From NCBI GenBank assembly GCA_016783285.1, contig JADHWW010000094.1, forward strand, positions 1-6,161: a stretch of DNA of 6,161 nt. Reading direction: 5' to 3'. The notes beneath the pieces were generated by a model. That model did not search any database and was not told where the DNA came from. It was given only the letters and a program-made list of their open reading frames with translations. Positions 1 to 6,144 of this stretch are shown here, piece after piece (position 1 is the first letter of the stretch; each line of letters starts with the position of its first letter). The DNA is from Anaerolineae bacterium (GTDB taxonomy: Bacteria > Chloroflexota > Anaerolineae > B4-G1). The translations under genes were made by a program, and so were the position numbers.

Positions 1-4
1 CGGA

Positions 5-21
5 AAGGGTAGAAGCCCAAC
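5..21 (+). repeat. 17-bp motif AAGGGTAGRAGCCCAAC, copy A
   Basis: This matches 2919-2935 at 16 of 17 positions; the only difference is A13 against G2927. Similarity stops at both ends. It supplies the TAG that closes the frame of the downstream gene remnant. It is probably part of a dispersed palindromic repeat cut by the window edge. Confidence 0.45.
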
Positions 22-207
22 GGAAAGGCGTGTGAGGATCGGCCCTCCATAACCACGGTGGGAGAGGAGGCCTGTGGAACTCGGGGCGATTCCGGCGTCA
101 TTCGCCTGACGTTCCGACGAGGTAAAGCCCTGGTGGATATCTGGCAGGACTCTTGGGGGCCCGATGTGGAGACACTGGCGGGAGCCGTGGATGGTCGCCT
201 CAAGTGA
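13..207 (+). pseudogene. C-terminal remnant of an unrecognised protein
   Basis: An open frame of 64 codons ends at TGA 205-207 and is closed upstream by an in-frame TAG at 10-12. Its C-terminal half reads like real protein: GDSGVIRLTFRRGKALVDIW, then a segment ending in ETLAGAVDGRLK. That is a short beta-hairpin followed by an amphipathic helix, a pattern common at the ends of small bacterial lipoproteins and secreted domains. No ATG opens the frame; the only plausible internal start is GTG 58-60, without a clear Shine-Dalgarno. The TAG lies inside a 17-bp motif repeated at 2919-2935. I infer that the 5' part was lost or displaced at a repeat junction, but the window begins here, so an intact upstream gene with a recent stop cannot be excluded. 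Family unknown. Confidence 0.4.
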
Positions 208-220
208 GTGCATCCAACAA

Positions 221-250
221 CACAAAAGGAGGTTCCAATAAATACCTATC
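221..250 (+). repeat. Duplicated leader, copy 1 (decayed start site)
   Basis: A 30-bp stretch matches 295-324 with 3 differences (positions 232, 240 and 247), at an offset of 74 bp. It contains an intact AGGAGG (228-233), but the position matching the real ATG is ATA (238-240). Reading on from there gives four sense codons and then TGA (253-255). It looks like a duplicated ribosome-binding and start region that can no longer initiate efficiently. It lies 13 bp after the stop of the upstream gene remnant. Confidence 0.6.
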
Positions 251-266
251 TTTGATCGTTTTGGCC

Positions 267-289
267 GGGTGGGGCTGTTCATACCACCC
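267..289 (+). promoter_or_regulatory. Hairpin between the two leader copies
   Basis: GGGTGG (267-272) and CCACCC (284-289) form a perfect 6-bp GC-rich stem with an 11-nt loop. It ends 11 nt before the AGGAG of the beta-helix gene. There is no T tract, so it is a weak terminator candidate; it could instead shape the 5' UTR or be incidental. No convincing -35/-10 promoter pair is visible in 208-311. Confidence 0.3.
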
Positions 290-294
290 AATAA

Positions 295-324
295 CACAAA
301 AGGAGATTCCAATGAATACCAATC
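295..324 (+). repeat. Duplicated leader, copy 2 (functional start site)
   Basis: This is the second copy of the 30-bp leader. It carries AGGAG at 301-305, a 6-nt spacer and ATG at 312-314. The good Shine-Dalgarno spacing and the signal peptide that follows fix the start of the beta-helix gene here rather than at the ATG at 153, which would add 53 residues of no recognisable character. Confidence 0.6.
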
Positions 325-2876
325 GTCTTTTTCTCGCCCTTGCCCTGGGGTCGGCTCTGACCCTGGGCGTGCTGATATTCGTAAATGTCCAGCCACTGGA
401 GGCTGAGACCCGCGCCGACATCTGGCTCGTCCGCCCTCCAGACGTCGGTTGCGGCCCGCTTTTGAACTGTTTTACTTCCCTCCAGGAGGCAGTGGACACT
501 GCTGGCGATGGCGACGAGATCCGCGTTGCCACCGGCGTCTACACCGGCGTCCAGGCGCGGGCCGGCATCATCCAGGTGGTCTACATCAGCCGGAGCCTGA
601 CCCTGCGGGGCGGATATAGCCTGAATTTTACCGCGACCAATCCCATTTCCTATCCCACTACTGTGGATGCGGAGGGATTGGGCCGGGGGATCGTCGTCAG
701 TGGGCCGGTGACGGTGACGCTGGAGGGGCTGCGCATCACCGGCGGCGACGCCACCGGCCTGGGCGGGGCGCCGATGGGGCCAGGCGAGTACGACGCCGGG
801 GGCGGCCTGGCTGTCTTCTCCGCCACCGTCTCCCTGGTGAGCGACGTCATCAGCGGCAACCTGGCCAGCACCGCCGACGCCTGGACCTACTGCGGCGGCG
901 CGCTGCTGCACGGAGCGTCAGGCCTGATCAGCGATACGACCTTTGCCCACAACCTGGCGGCCACGGCGAATTACGGCGAGGGCGGCGGGGCGTGTCTCTT
1001 TCGCAGCCAGGACGTGACCGTGCAAGCCAGCCGCTTCCTGAGCAACAGCGTCTCCTCCGGCAACGGCGGCGGCGACCTGGGCGGTATGGGTGGCGGCCTC
1101 TCGGTCTGGAGCAGCACTGCCGTCACCATCGCCGACAGCCTCTTCCAGGGCAACCGCATCCGCTGCCCGACCTGCGACGGCAACGGGTATGGCGCCGGCC
1201 TGTCCCTGTGGGAAAGCAGCGTCGTCATCACGGACAACCAGATTGTAGGTAATGACGCCACCGCCCAGAGCGGCTTTCATCACGGCGGCGGGCTCTATGT
1301 CTACAGCAGCACTGCCACCCTGAACGCCAATCATATCTCTGGCAACGTCGCCGGGGTTGGCGGCGGGATGTTACTGGACCAGGCCCCCAACGTCACGCTG
1401 GAACACAATATCGTGTTTTCCAATACCGCCGACAACGGCGGAGGGCTTTACCTGCGGTGCAGTAACAACGCTACCCTCCGCGACAATGTCCTGCACGCCA
1501 ACACGTCCAAGTGGGGCGGCGGCGGGCTCTGCGCCACTTTTAGCGATGGCATTGTGCTCGACGGCAATACCTTCACAGCCAACACTTCCACTTCCACAAC
1601 AGGCAGAGGCGGAGGCGTGTACCTGTGGGACAGCGATGGACTGGTGCGGGGCAACACCCTGAACGCCAACCGCGCCCACATCGGCGGCGGTCTGGCATTT
1701 TACAACGGCAACCTCACGCTGGAAGGCAATACCATCATCTCCAATACCGCCACTGGCTCACATGGCGGCGGACTGTGGCTAAAAGGCACAGCGTTCACCC
1801 TCACCAACAACATCATCGCCGCCAACTGGGCCCCCTGGGAAGGGGGTGGCGTCTGGCTGGGCGGGACGACGACCGGTGAACCGCCGCAGGCTCGCCTGGT
1901 TCACAATACCCTGGCCGACAACGACGGGGATGGACTGGCCGTCGGGGACAATATCACGGTCGCGCTGACCAATACCATCGCCGCCGGCAACACTACCGCC
2001 TTTCGCCTGGCCGGCTCCACGGCCTGCACCCTCACGGCGGACACGACCCTGTTCTGGGACAACCCCACCGGCGTCACCGGCACCAACTCCCTCGCCGGCG
2101 ACCCGGCCTTTGTGGATGCCACCGGCCTGGATTATCACATCCTCGCCGCCAGCGCCGCCCGTGATGCCGGGGTCGAGGCTGGCGTGGATGACGATATAGA
2201 CGGCCACCGCCGCCCCTTCGGTGAGATCCCCGACATCGGCGCCGACGAGTGGCTGCCCGACTATGCCGTCCTCCTGGCCCCCGACCGCACCGGCTGGGCC
2301 CTGGCCAGGCAACCGATCACCTACAGCCACCGCCTGACCAATACCGGCCGTCTGACCGATTCTTACACCCTGGCGGCGGGCATCAGTGCTCTCGGCTGGG
2401 CTGTCGAGGTTACGTCCCAGGCCGTGGGGCCACTCTCGCCCGGCGTGGGGGCTGATATAGTTGTCACTGTCAGTGTGCCCCTCACCGCTTTGTATCAAGC
2501 GTCCGCCGTGGCTCTCGTCACCGCCACGTCCCAGGCCGAGCCGTCCGTCTATGCCATCGTCACCGACACCACCTGGGTGGATTGCACGCCGGTGACCACT
2601 GTCAGCATAGACTATGCGCCCTTGCAGCCTCAAGTAAGCCAGCCCGTGTGGTTCACGGCCACAGCGAACCTGAACGCCGGGGTTGTGACCTTTACCTGGG
2701 AGTTCGGGGACGGGATTCTGACCACCGGGCAGTATGCGACCCACGTCTACACTGCCACCGGCAAGTATACCGTGTGCCTGACGGGCCAGAACGCCTGCGG
2801 AGAAGCGGTTATCAGCCGCACTCTCTCGGTTGCCGGTCATTGCGTCTACCTGCCGCTCGTCGTGCGCAACCGGTAA
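312..2876 (+). CDS. Secreted right-handed beta-helix protein with PKD domain
   Basis: An 854-residue predicted extracellular or cell-surface protein. Residues 6-25 form a hydrophobic signal segment, with likely cleavage around LEA-ET near residue 31. After an N-terminal cap (CFTSLQEAVDTAGDGDEIRV, about 53-72), residues of roughly 100-600 carry about ten parallel beta-helix coils rich in GGG[LVA], each followed by phrases such as DNQIVGN, EHNIVFSN and DGNTFTAN. A choice-of-anchor Q-like region ends in DIGADEW (641-647). A NEW3/CARDB-like beta-sandwich (about 650-757) follows, then a PKD domain (about 761-842) with the diagnostic FTWEFGDG at 794-801. The protein ends in VYLPLVVRNR. Such helices are known as surface adhesins or polysaccharide-binding or -cleaving proteins, but no lyase catalytic residues are recognisable, so the substrate and any activity are unknown. 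Domain classes are well supported; exact boundaries are approximate. Confidence 0.9.
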   Translation: MNTNRLFLALALGSALTLGVLIFVNVQPLEAETRADIWLVRPPDVGCGPLLNCFTSLQEAVDTAGDGDEIRVATGVYTGVQARAGIIQVVYISRSLTLRGGYSLNFTATNPISYPTTVDAEGLGRGIVVSGPVTVTLEGLRITGGDATGLGGAPMGPGEYDAGGGLAVFSATVSLVSDVISGNLASTADAWTYCGGALLHGASGLISDTTFAHNLAATANYGEGGGACLFRSQDVTVQASRFLSNSVSSGNGGGDLGGMGGGLSVWSSTAVTIADSLFQGNRIRCPTCDGNGYGAGLSLWESSVVITDNQIVGNDATAQSGFHHGGGLYVYSSTATLNANHISGNVAGVGGGMLLDQAPNVTLEHNIVFSNTADNGGGLYLRCSNNATLRDNVLHANTSKWGGGGLCATFSDGIVLDGNTFTANTSTSTTGRGGGVYLWDSDGLVRGNTLNANRAHIGGGLAFYNGNLTLEGNTIISNTATGSHGGGLWLKGTAFTLTNNIIAANWAPWEGGGVWLGGTTTGEPPQARLVHNTLADNDGDGLAVGDNITVALTNTIAAGNTTAFRLAGSTACTLTADTTLFWDNPTGVTGTNSLAGDPAFVDATGLDYHILAASAARDAGVEAGVDDDIDGHRRPFGEIPDIGADEWLPDYAVLLAPDRTGWALARQPITYSHRLTNTGRLTDSYTLAAGISALGWAVEVTSQAVGPLSPGVGADIVVTVSVPLTALYQASAVALVTATSQAEPSVYAIVTDTTWVDCTPVTTVSIDYAPLQPQVSQPVWFTATANLNAGVVTFTWEFGDGILTTGQYATHVYTATGKYTVCLTGQNACGEAVISRTLSVAGHCVYLPLVVRNR

Positions 2877-2880
2877 ACAA

Positions 2881-2909
2881 GTAGGAGCAAGGCCACCTTG
2901 CCCCAATAC
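2881..2909 (+). repeat. Palindromic intergenic repeat after beta-helix gene
   Basis: Four bases after the TAA, GCAAGG (2887-2892) and CCTTGC (2896-2901) pair perfectly around a 3-nt loop. Partial pairing extends outward (GG 2884-2885 with CC 2903-2904). The outer sequence resembles the GTAGGGGC... palindromes common in Chloroflexi intergenic DNA, as I recall. It may act as a transcript-end hairpin, but there is no T tract. Confidence 0.5.
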
Positions 2910-2918
2910 GGTTCAGCT

Positions 2919-2937
2919 AAGGGTAGGAGCCCAACCC
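2919..2937 (+). repeat. 17-bp motif, copy B, with small hairpin
   Basis: Positions 2919-2935 repeat 5-21 with one mismatch. GGGTAGG (2921-2927) pairs with CCAACCC (2931-2937) apart from one A-A mismatch, giving a short hairpin. Together with 2881-2909 it appears to be one composite repeat block. The TAG at 2924-2926 closes the frame of the remnant that follows. Confidence 0.45.
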
Positions 2938-3278
2938 TGCCGGCCTTGTCTATCGCCTGCGGGCCGTCCGCCTTCCCGATGGGGAGCCGATGACGGTGTG
3001 GGAGATGGAGGAGGCAGAGCTGACGGATGAACCCCGCCTCGCCGGCTGGATGGGGTTGGACGAGGCGGCGCTGGTGTGGCACGAGTACGAGGAACCGGGA
3101 GGGAGCAGTTACCGCATTCTCCTGCTGGACGGCAAGCCGGAAAAATTCTCCCCCTATGACTTTTTGGGCGTGTTGGGCGAGGCTCCGTCCCTCGAGACGA
3201 GCGACACAAAACCACCTGGTAGCCGGCGATTCCGGCCTGTGGCGGCTCAATCAATACCTCTTCACGACCGCCCGGTAA
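2927..3278 (+). pseudogene. Frameshifted C-terminal gene remnant
   Basis: Frame 2 is open from the TAG at 2924-2926 and gives protein-like sequence: GLVYRLRAVRLPDGEP, VWEMEEAELTDEPRLAGWMG, ALVWHEYEEPGGSSYRILLL, then GKPEKFSPYDFLGVLGEA. After about 3190-3205 this frame turns into low-quality proline/arginine-rich sequence, while frame 3 becomes protein-like (LVAGDSGLWRLNQYLFTTAR) and stops at TAA 3276-3278. The simplest reading is one gene that lost its 5' part at the repeat and then took a frameshift near 3195. The first usable ATG in frame is at 2990, with no strong Shine-Dalgarno. Family not recognised. The end overlaps the converging hydrolase gene by 28 bp. A short intact gene from 2990 to 3301 is the alternative. 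Confidence 0.45.
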
Positions 3279-4066
3279 GCCGATGGCTGGCGGCACTGTA
3301 GAACCTGCGTCTCCTCGCGCACCTGCCGCACCTCGTCCAGGTCAATGGTCGCCACGACGTATCCCTCAGTGGCCTCGTCCGCGCTGGCATAGACCTTGCC
3401 ACGAGGGCCGACGATGCTGCTCTGACCAAAAAAGGTGTACGAGGGCTCCTCTCCCACCCGGTTGGCGGCGGCCACAAAGACCGCGTTCTCGTAGGCCCGC
3501 GCTTGCAGATAGGCGTTCCACTCGCCGGTGTGTGGTTCTTCCCAATTGGCGCACACTACCAGCAACTCTGCTCCCTCCAGCACCAAACTTCGCGCCACCT
3601 CTGGGAAGGCCAGGTCCCATCCAATCAGCAACCCAACGGCGCCAAACGCGGTCTCGAAGGCATTGAGCCGGTAGCCAGCGCGGAAAGCGATACGCTCCTC
3701 TCCTCGCAGGTGCATCTTGTGATACTGGCCGATGAGGTCGCCATCAGGGCCGATCAGGACGGCAGAGTTATACAGAATGCTCTCGACCTTTTCCTTTTTG
3801 GTGACCATCCCAAAGGCAACGTGCACGCCCAATTCGCTCGCCCGCTGAGCGAGGAGGTTGACCGTGGGGCCTGGGACACGCTGGGCCAGTTCGGGAAAAC
3901 GAGGCCCGACTTCGTATCCCGTCGTGATCAGTTCCGGGAAGACGATCAGGTCCACCGGCTGTTCAGTCGCAATGCGGGCGATGAACTCGCTCATCTTGAT
4001 CAGGTTATCTTCCATCAGGCCCAGTTCGGGCTCCATCTGTGCTGTTGCGACAGTGATTTCGCGCAT
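3251..4066 (-). CDS. Carbon-nitrogen hydrolase (nitrilase fold), catalytic Cys absent
   Basis: A 271-residue protein, typical in length for the nitrilase superfamily (C-N hydrolases that cleave amides, nitriles or carbamoyl amines in the cytoplasm). Family landmarks appear in order: TVATAQMEP at the N-terminus, the catalytic Glu45 in IVFPE, the catalytic Lys117 in YHKMHL, an acidic pair (Glu123/Glu124), then LIGWDLAFPE at 147-156, RAYENAVFVAAANRVG (190-205) and FFGQSSIVGPRGKV (212-225). In active members the residue before WD is the nucleophilic Cys; here it is Gly149, codon GGA on the minus strand (plus 3620-3622). The rest of the fold looks intact. The start is well set: AGGAG (plus 4073-4077) lies 6 nt before ATG. 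It is the last gene of a same-strand series after rluD. Substrate not predictable; probably catalytically dead or altered. Confidence 0.9.
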   Translation of the reverse strand: MREITVATAQMEPELGLMEDNLIKMSEFIARIATEQPVDLIVFPELITTGYEVGPRFPELAQRVPGPTVNLLAQRASELGVHVAFGMVTKKEKVESILYNSAVLIGPDGDLIGQYHKMHLRGEERIAFRAGYRLNAFETAFGAVGLLIGWDLAFPEVARSLVLEGAELLVVCANWEEPHTGEWNAYLQARAYENAVFVAAANRVGEEPSYTFFGQSSIVGPRGKVYASADEATEGYVVATIDLDEVRQVREETQVLQCRQPSAYRAVVKRY

Positions 4067-4072
4067 GTTATA

Positions 4073-4077
4073 CTCCT
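4073..4077 (-). promoter_or_regulatory. Ribosome binding site of the C-N hydrolase
   Basis: Minus-strand AGGAG within AAAAGGAG, 6 nt upstream of the ATG at 4066-4064. It lies just outside the large palindrome, so folding of the palindrome would leave it exposed. Confidence 0.7.
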
Positions 4078-4080
4078 TTT

Positions 4081-4167
4081 GGGAAATTGGGAAATTGGTA
4101 GATTGGTAAATTGGGAAACTGGCTGCCAGTCCACCAATCTACCAATGTACTAATCTACCAATTTACC
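4081..4167. repeat. 87-bp imperfect palindrome made of 8-bp units
   Basis: The left arm is five tandem octamers: GGAAATTG (4082-4089), GGAAATTG (4090-4097), GTAGATTG (4098-4105), GTAAATTG (4106-4113) and GGAAACTG (4114-4121). The right arm has four complementary octamers of the ACCAATYT type (4133-4164). The core ACTGGC-T-GCCAGT (4118-4130) is a perfect palindrome centred on 4124. Folding about that base pairs 34 of 43 positions, plus one G-T. It fills nearly the whole gap between rluD and the hydrolase gene and includes the rluD stop codon (4163-4165). There is no T tract, so it is not a classical intrinsic terminator. It may be a dispersed palindromic repeat, an RNA-processing site or an attenuating hairpin. 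Confidence 0.75.
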
Positions 4168-5077
4168 GACTCGTGCGAAGGCGTTTGAGGACAGCGGCCA
4201 GTTCTGGCGGCAACGGGGCCTCGAACTCGATCTCTTCGCCCGTAGTGGGATGGGTGAAGCACAGCCGCGCAGCGTGGAGAAAGTGGCGGCTCCGGAGCAA
4301 CCGCTGGCGACGGCGGCCGTAGACCGTGTCCCCCACAAGCGGGTAGCCCAGCCAGGCCAGGTGCACGCGCACCTGGTGCGTGCGACCGGTGTGGGGCCGC
4401 ACCTCCAGCAGCGTGTGGTTGGGGAAATATTCGATGGCGCGGTACAGCGTGCGCGCCTCGCGCCCGCTTCGCACCACGGCCATCTTTTTGCGCTGCCGCT
4501 TGTCGCGCCCCACCGGCGCATCAACGACTCCCTCCCGAGGCTGCACCTGGTCCTCGACCAGCGCCAAATAGGTCTTGGCGACCTGGCGGCGTTTGAACTG
4601 GCGTTGAAGCGCTTTGCGGCTCGCCTCGTCTTTGGCGACGATGATCAGGCCAGATGTGTCTTTGTCCAGCCGGTGCACCACGCCAGCCCGGTCCGGCCCA
4701 CCGACGTCGGCGATGCGGGGACAATGGCCCAGCACCGCGTTGACCAGCGTGCCGCTGGTGTGCCCAAAGGCCGGATGCACGACCATCCCCGCCGGTTTGT
4801 TCACCACCAGTAGGGCATCGTCTTCGTAGATGATGTCGAGGGGAATGTCCTCCGGCGCGACCGGCTCGGGCATCTCGGCCGGGACGCGCACGAGAACCTC
4901 GTCGCCCACCTGCACGCGGTAACTGGGCTTGCTGGGCCGTCCGTTGACGGTGACCTCGCCGGTCTTGATCAACCGCTGCGCCACCGCCCGGCTGAGATCC
5001 GGCACGTGAGCAGGGATGACTTTGTCCAGCCGCTCGCCCTCCTCGTCAACAGTGAACGTAACCTCTTGTCCTTCCAT
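4163..5077 (-). CDS. rluD: RluD-family 23S rRNA pseudouridine synthase
   Basis: A 304-residue protein of the RluA/RluC/RluD family, which isomerises specific uridines in 23S rRNA to pseudouridine (RluD acts on helix 69 in E. coli). An N-terminal S4 RNA-binding domain (about 10-72) contains ERLDKVI and RLIKTGEVTVNGR. The catalytic domain has VVNKPAGMVVHPA, then the signature HRLDKDTSG with catalytic Asp138, followed by KTYLALV and RPHTGRTHQVRVHL, and the C-terminal LVGDTVYG. Start choice: ATG 5077-5075 opens directly into the S4 domain and has AGGTG 10 nt upstream. GTG 5104-5102 would add nine residues and overlap the preceding stop as GTGA, suggesting coupling, but lacks a clear Shine-Dalgarno. 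The family is secure; RluD as opposed to RluC specificity is inferred. Confidence 0.93.
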   Translation of the reverse strand: MEGQEVTFTVDEEGERLDKVIPAHVPDLSRAVAQRLIKTGEVTVNGRPSKPSYRVQVGDEVLVRVPAEMPEPVAPEDIPLDIIYEDDALLVVNKPAGMVVHPAFGHTSGTLVNAVLGHCPRIADVGGPDRAGVVHRLDKDTSGLIIVAKDEASRKALQRQFKRRQVAKTYLALVEDQVQPREGVVDAPVGRDKRQRKKMAVVRSGREARTLYRAIEYFPNHTLLEVRPHTGRTHQVRVHLAWLGYPLVGDTVYGRRRQRLLRSRHFLHAARLCFTHPTTGEEIEFEAPLPPELAAVLKRLRTSR

Positions 5078-5100
5078 CTCTAATCCACACCTGGGTTGAT

Positions 5101-6144
5101 TCACGCAGCGGAGACACCGGCATCTGCATACGTTTCCAGCACTCGCCCAAACTCTGCCGGTGAGGTCACCGTAAGCGCTTGCTTGCGCAATTTCCTCAAC
5201 TGCGAGGGGTCATCAACTTCGGCGATGGTTGCTGCTATGGCCGGGGATAGCATGGCGAAGCGAGTCTCCAGAATATCGAACAATGCCTCGCGCGCCTCGT
5301 ACAAGATCCCACGTTTGACGCCCCGCTCAATGCCTTGCTCAACCCACTTCTCAGCAATCGTAGCCATCAATGCACCTCCTATCTGGGGAAAAGCCTCCTC
5401 GACCGCGTGCTCCAGTTCCTCGTCGCTCAAGTGAGGCGCCGCCACCGCCAAATAGCGCAACACCACTTCCAGATACTCCAAACCACTCCTGGCTTGAGCC
5501 AGTTCACGTAGTAGGGACAGAACATCCGGCAGCCGCACATTCAGGTCACCGTCGAACACGTGCTTCAAGATCAGCAAGATCAGCAAGGCGACCTGCAACA
5601 GCACCTCGCCGGCGATCTCTTCGTCACTATAGTCCGAGAGATCACACAATTGGTAGCGAAAATCGGGAATGTACTCCATCAACACCGGCCGGTCTACAAA
5701 CAGACCCCGAAAACGCCGGTCAATCCGCCAAGTCTCCACACCGTGATACACCACCACTGGCACAATCGGGGGCAAGTGGCTGACCGGCCCTTGCTTGAGC
5801 ACCTGCTCCCAGATCCGCACCAGGTAGCGCAGCAACTGGAACGCGACCAGCGGCTCCGGATGGCTCTTATGTTCGAACAACACGTAGAGGTAGGCATCCT
5901 GGCCGTCCTGTAGACACGTTTGGTACAGCAGATCGGTAAAGTGCTCCCGCAGGTCAGGGTCAACGAAGGAATCCTTGACGATGTGCAGCCCCGCCAGGTC
6001 CAATTGCGCCACAACGTCCGGTGGTATCTTCTCAATAACGTGGGGTATCGCTGTCTTAAATAGCAGCTTAGGCTGAACAACGTAGCGAACATCCGCTGGT
6101 TGAGTAGCGCAGCGTATCGAAACCAAGGATGTGAGCGGCTCCAC
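5101..6144 (-). CDS. Rpn-family PD-(D/E)XK nuclease (YhgA-like / transposase_31), remodelled N-terminus
   Basis: A 347-residue frame of the Rpn (recombination-promoting nuclease, YhgA-like) family, DNA endonucleases related to transposase_31. The core is clear: PPDVVAQLDL (41-50), VKDSFVDPDLREHFTDLLYQ (56-75) and DAYLYVLFEHKSHPEPLVAF (83-102). The catalytic PD-(D/E)XK residues are Asp71, Glu91 and Lys93. It continues with RYLVRIWEQ and PIVPVVVYHG (126-135), and the C-terminus is helical and charged, as usual (EQGIERGVKRGILYEAREAL, then FDILETRF). The N-terminus is abnormal. Family members usually begin with an HD-x-x-FK block, whereas here only KLLFK (26-30) remains, about 8-10 residues too close to the PPDVV element. 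Residues 7-16 are encoded by a palindromic repeat (6098-6124). The GTG at 6144 has no Shine-Dalgarno, so the true start is uncertain and the gene may be 5'-damaged. Confidence 0.8.
   Translation of the reverse strand: MEPLTSLVSIRCATQPADVRYVVQPKLLFKTAIPHVIEKIPPDVVAQLDLAGLHIVKDSFVDPDLREHFTDLLYQTCLQDGQDAYLYVLFEHKSHPEPLVAFQLLRYLVRIWEQVLKQGPVSHLPPIVPVVVYHGVETWRIDRRFRGLFVDRPVLMEYIPDFRYQLCDLSDYSDEEIAGEVLLQVALLILLILKHVFDGDLNVRLPDVLSLLRELAQARSGLEYLEVVLRYLAVAAPHLSDEELEHAVEEAFPQIGGALMATIAEKWVEQGIERGVKRGILYEAREALFDILETRFAMLSPAIAATIAEVDDPSQLRKLRKQALTVTSPAEFGRVLETYADAGVSAA
6098..6124. repeat. Dispersed repeat GGTTGAGTAGCG...TATCGAAACC
   Basis: A 27-bp unit with GGTT/AACC termini and an interior of AGCGCAGCG. 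I recall near-identical units (GGTTGAGTAGCGAAGC...) as abundant intergenic repeats in several bacterial phyla; no search was made. Positions 6071-6090 may be a degenerate neighbouring copy (GGCTGAACAACG...). It lies inside the annotated 5' end of the Rpn frame. Confidence 0.5.

Noticed and set aside
252..283. Possible promoter TTGATC ... TTCATA
   Set aside because: The 20-nt spacer and poor -10 match make it no better than chance.
153..311. 53-codon N-terminal extension of the beta-helix gene
   Set aside because: It would bury the signal peptide, cross both leader copies and the upstream remnant's tail, and lacks a Shine-Dalgarno; ATG 312 with AGGAG is clearly better.
1165..1182. Metal-binding CxxC (RCPTCDGNG) in the beta-helix protein
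   Set aside because: It is a single CxxC in a coil insertion without a partner pair; a disulfide or chance is more likely than a zinc site.
1779..2906. 375-residue open frame on the minus strand
   Set aside because: It is antisense to the C-terminal half of the beta-helix gene, rich in Gly/Arg/Ala, with no domain motif; a by-product of high GC content.
3503..4153. 216-residue plus-strand frame
   Set aside because: It is antisense to the carbon-nitrogen hydrolase, and its end is read from the octamer palindrome; no protein family features.
4081..4167. CRISPR-like or iteron array
   Set aside because: The units are 8 bp with no spacers and are arranged as opposed arms of one palindrome, not as direct repeats separated by unique sequence; no cas or replication gene is nearby.
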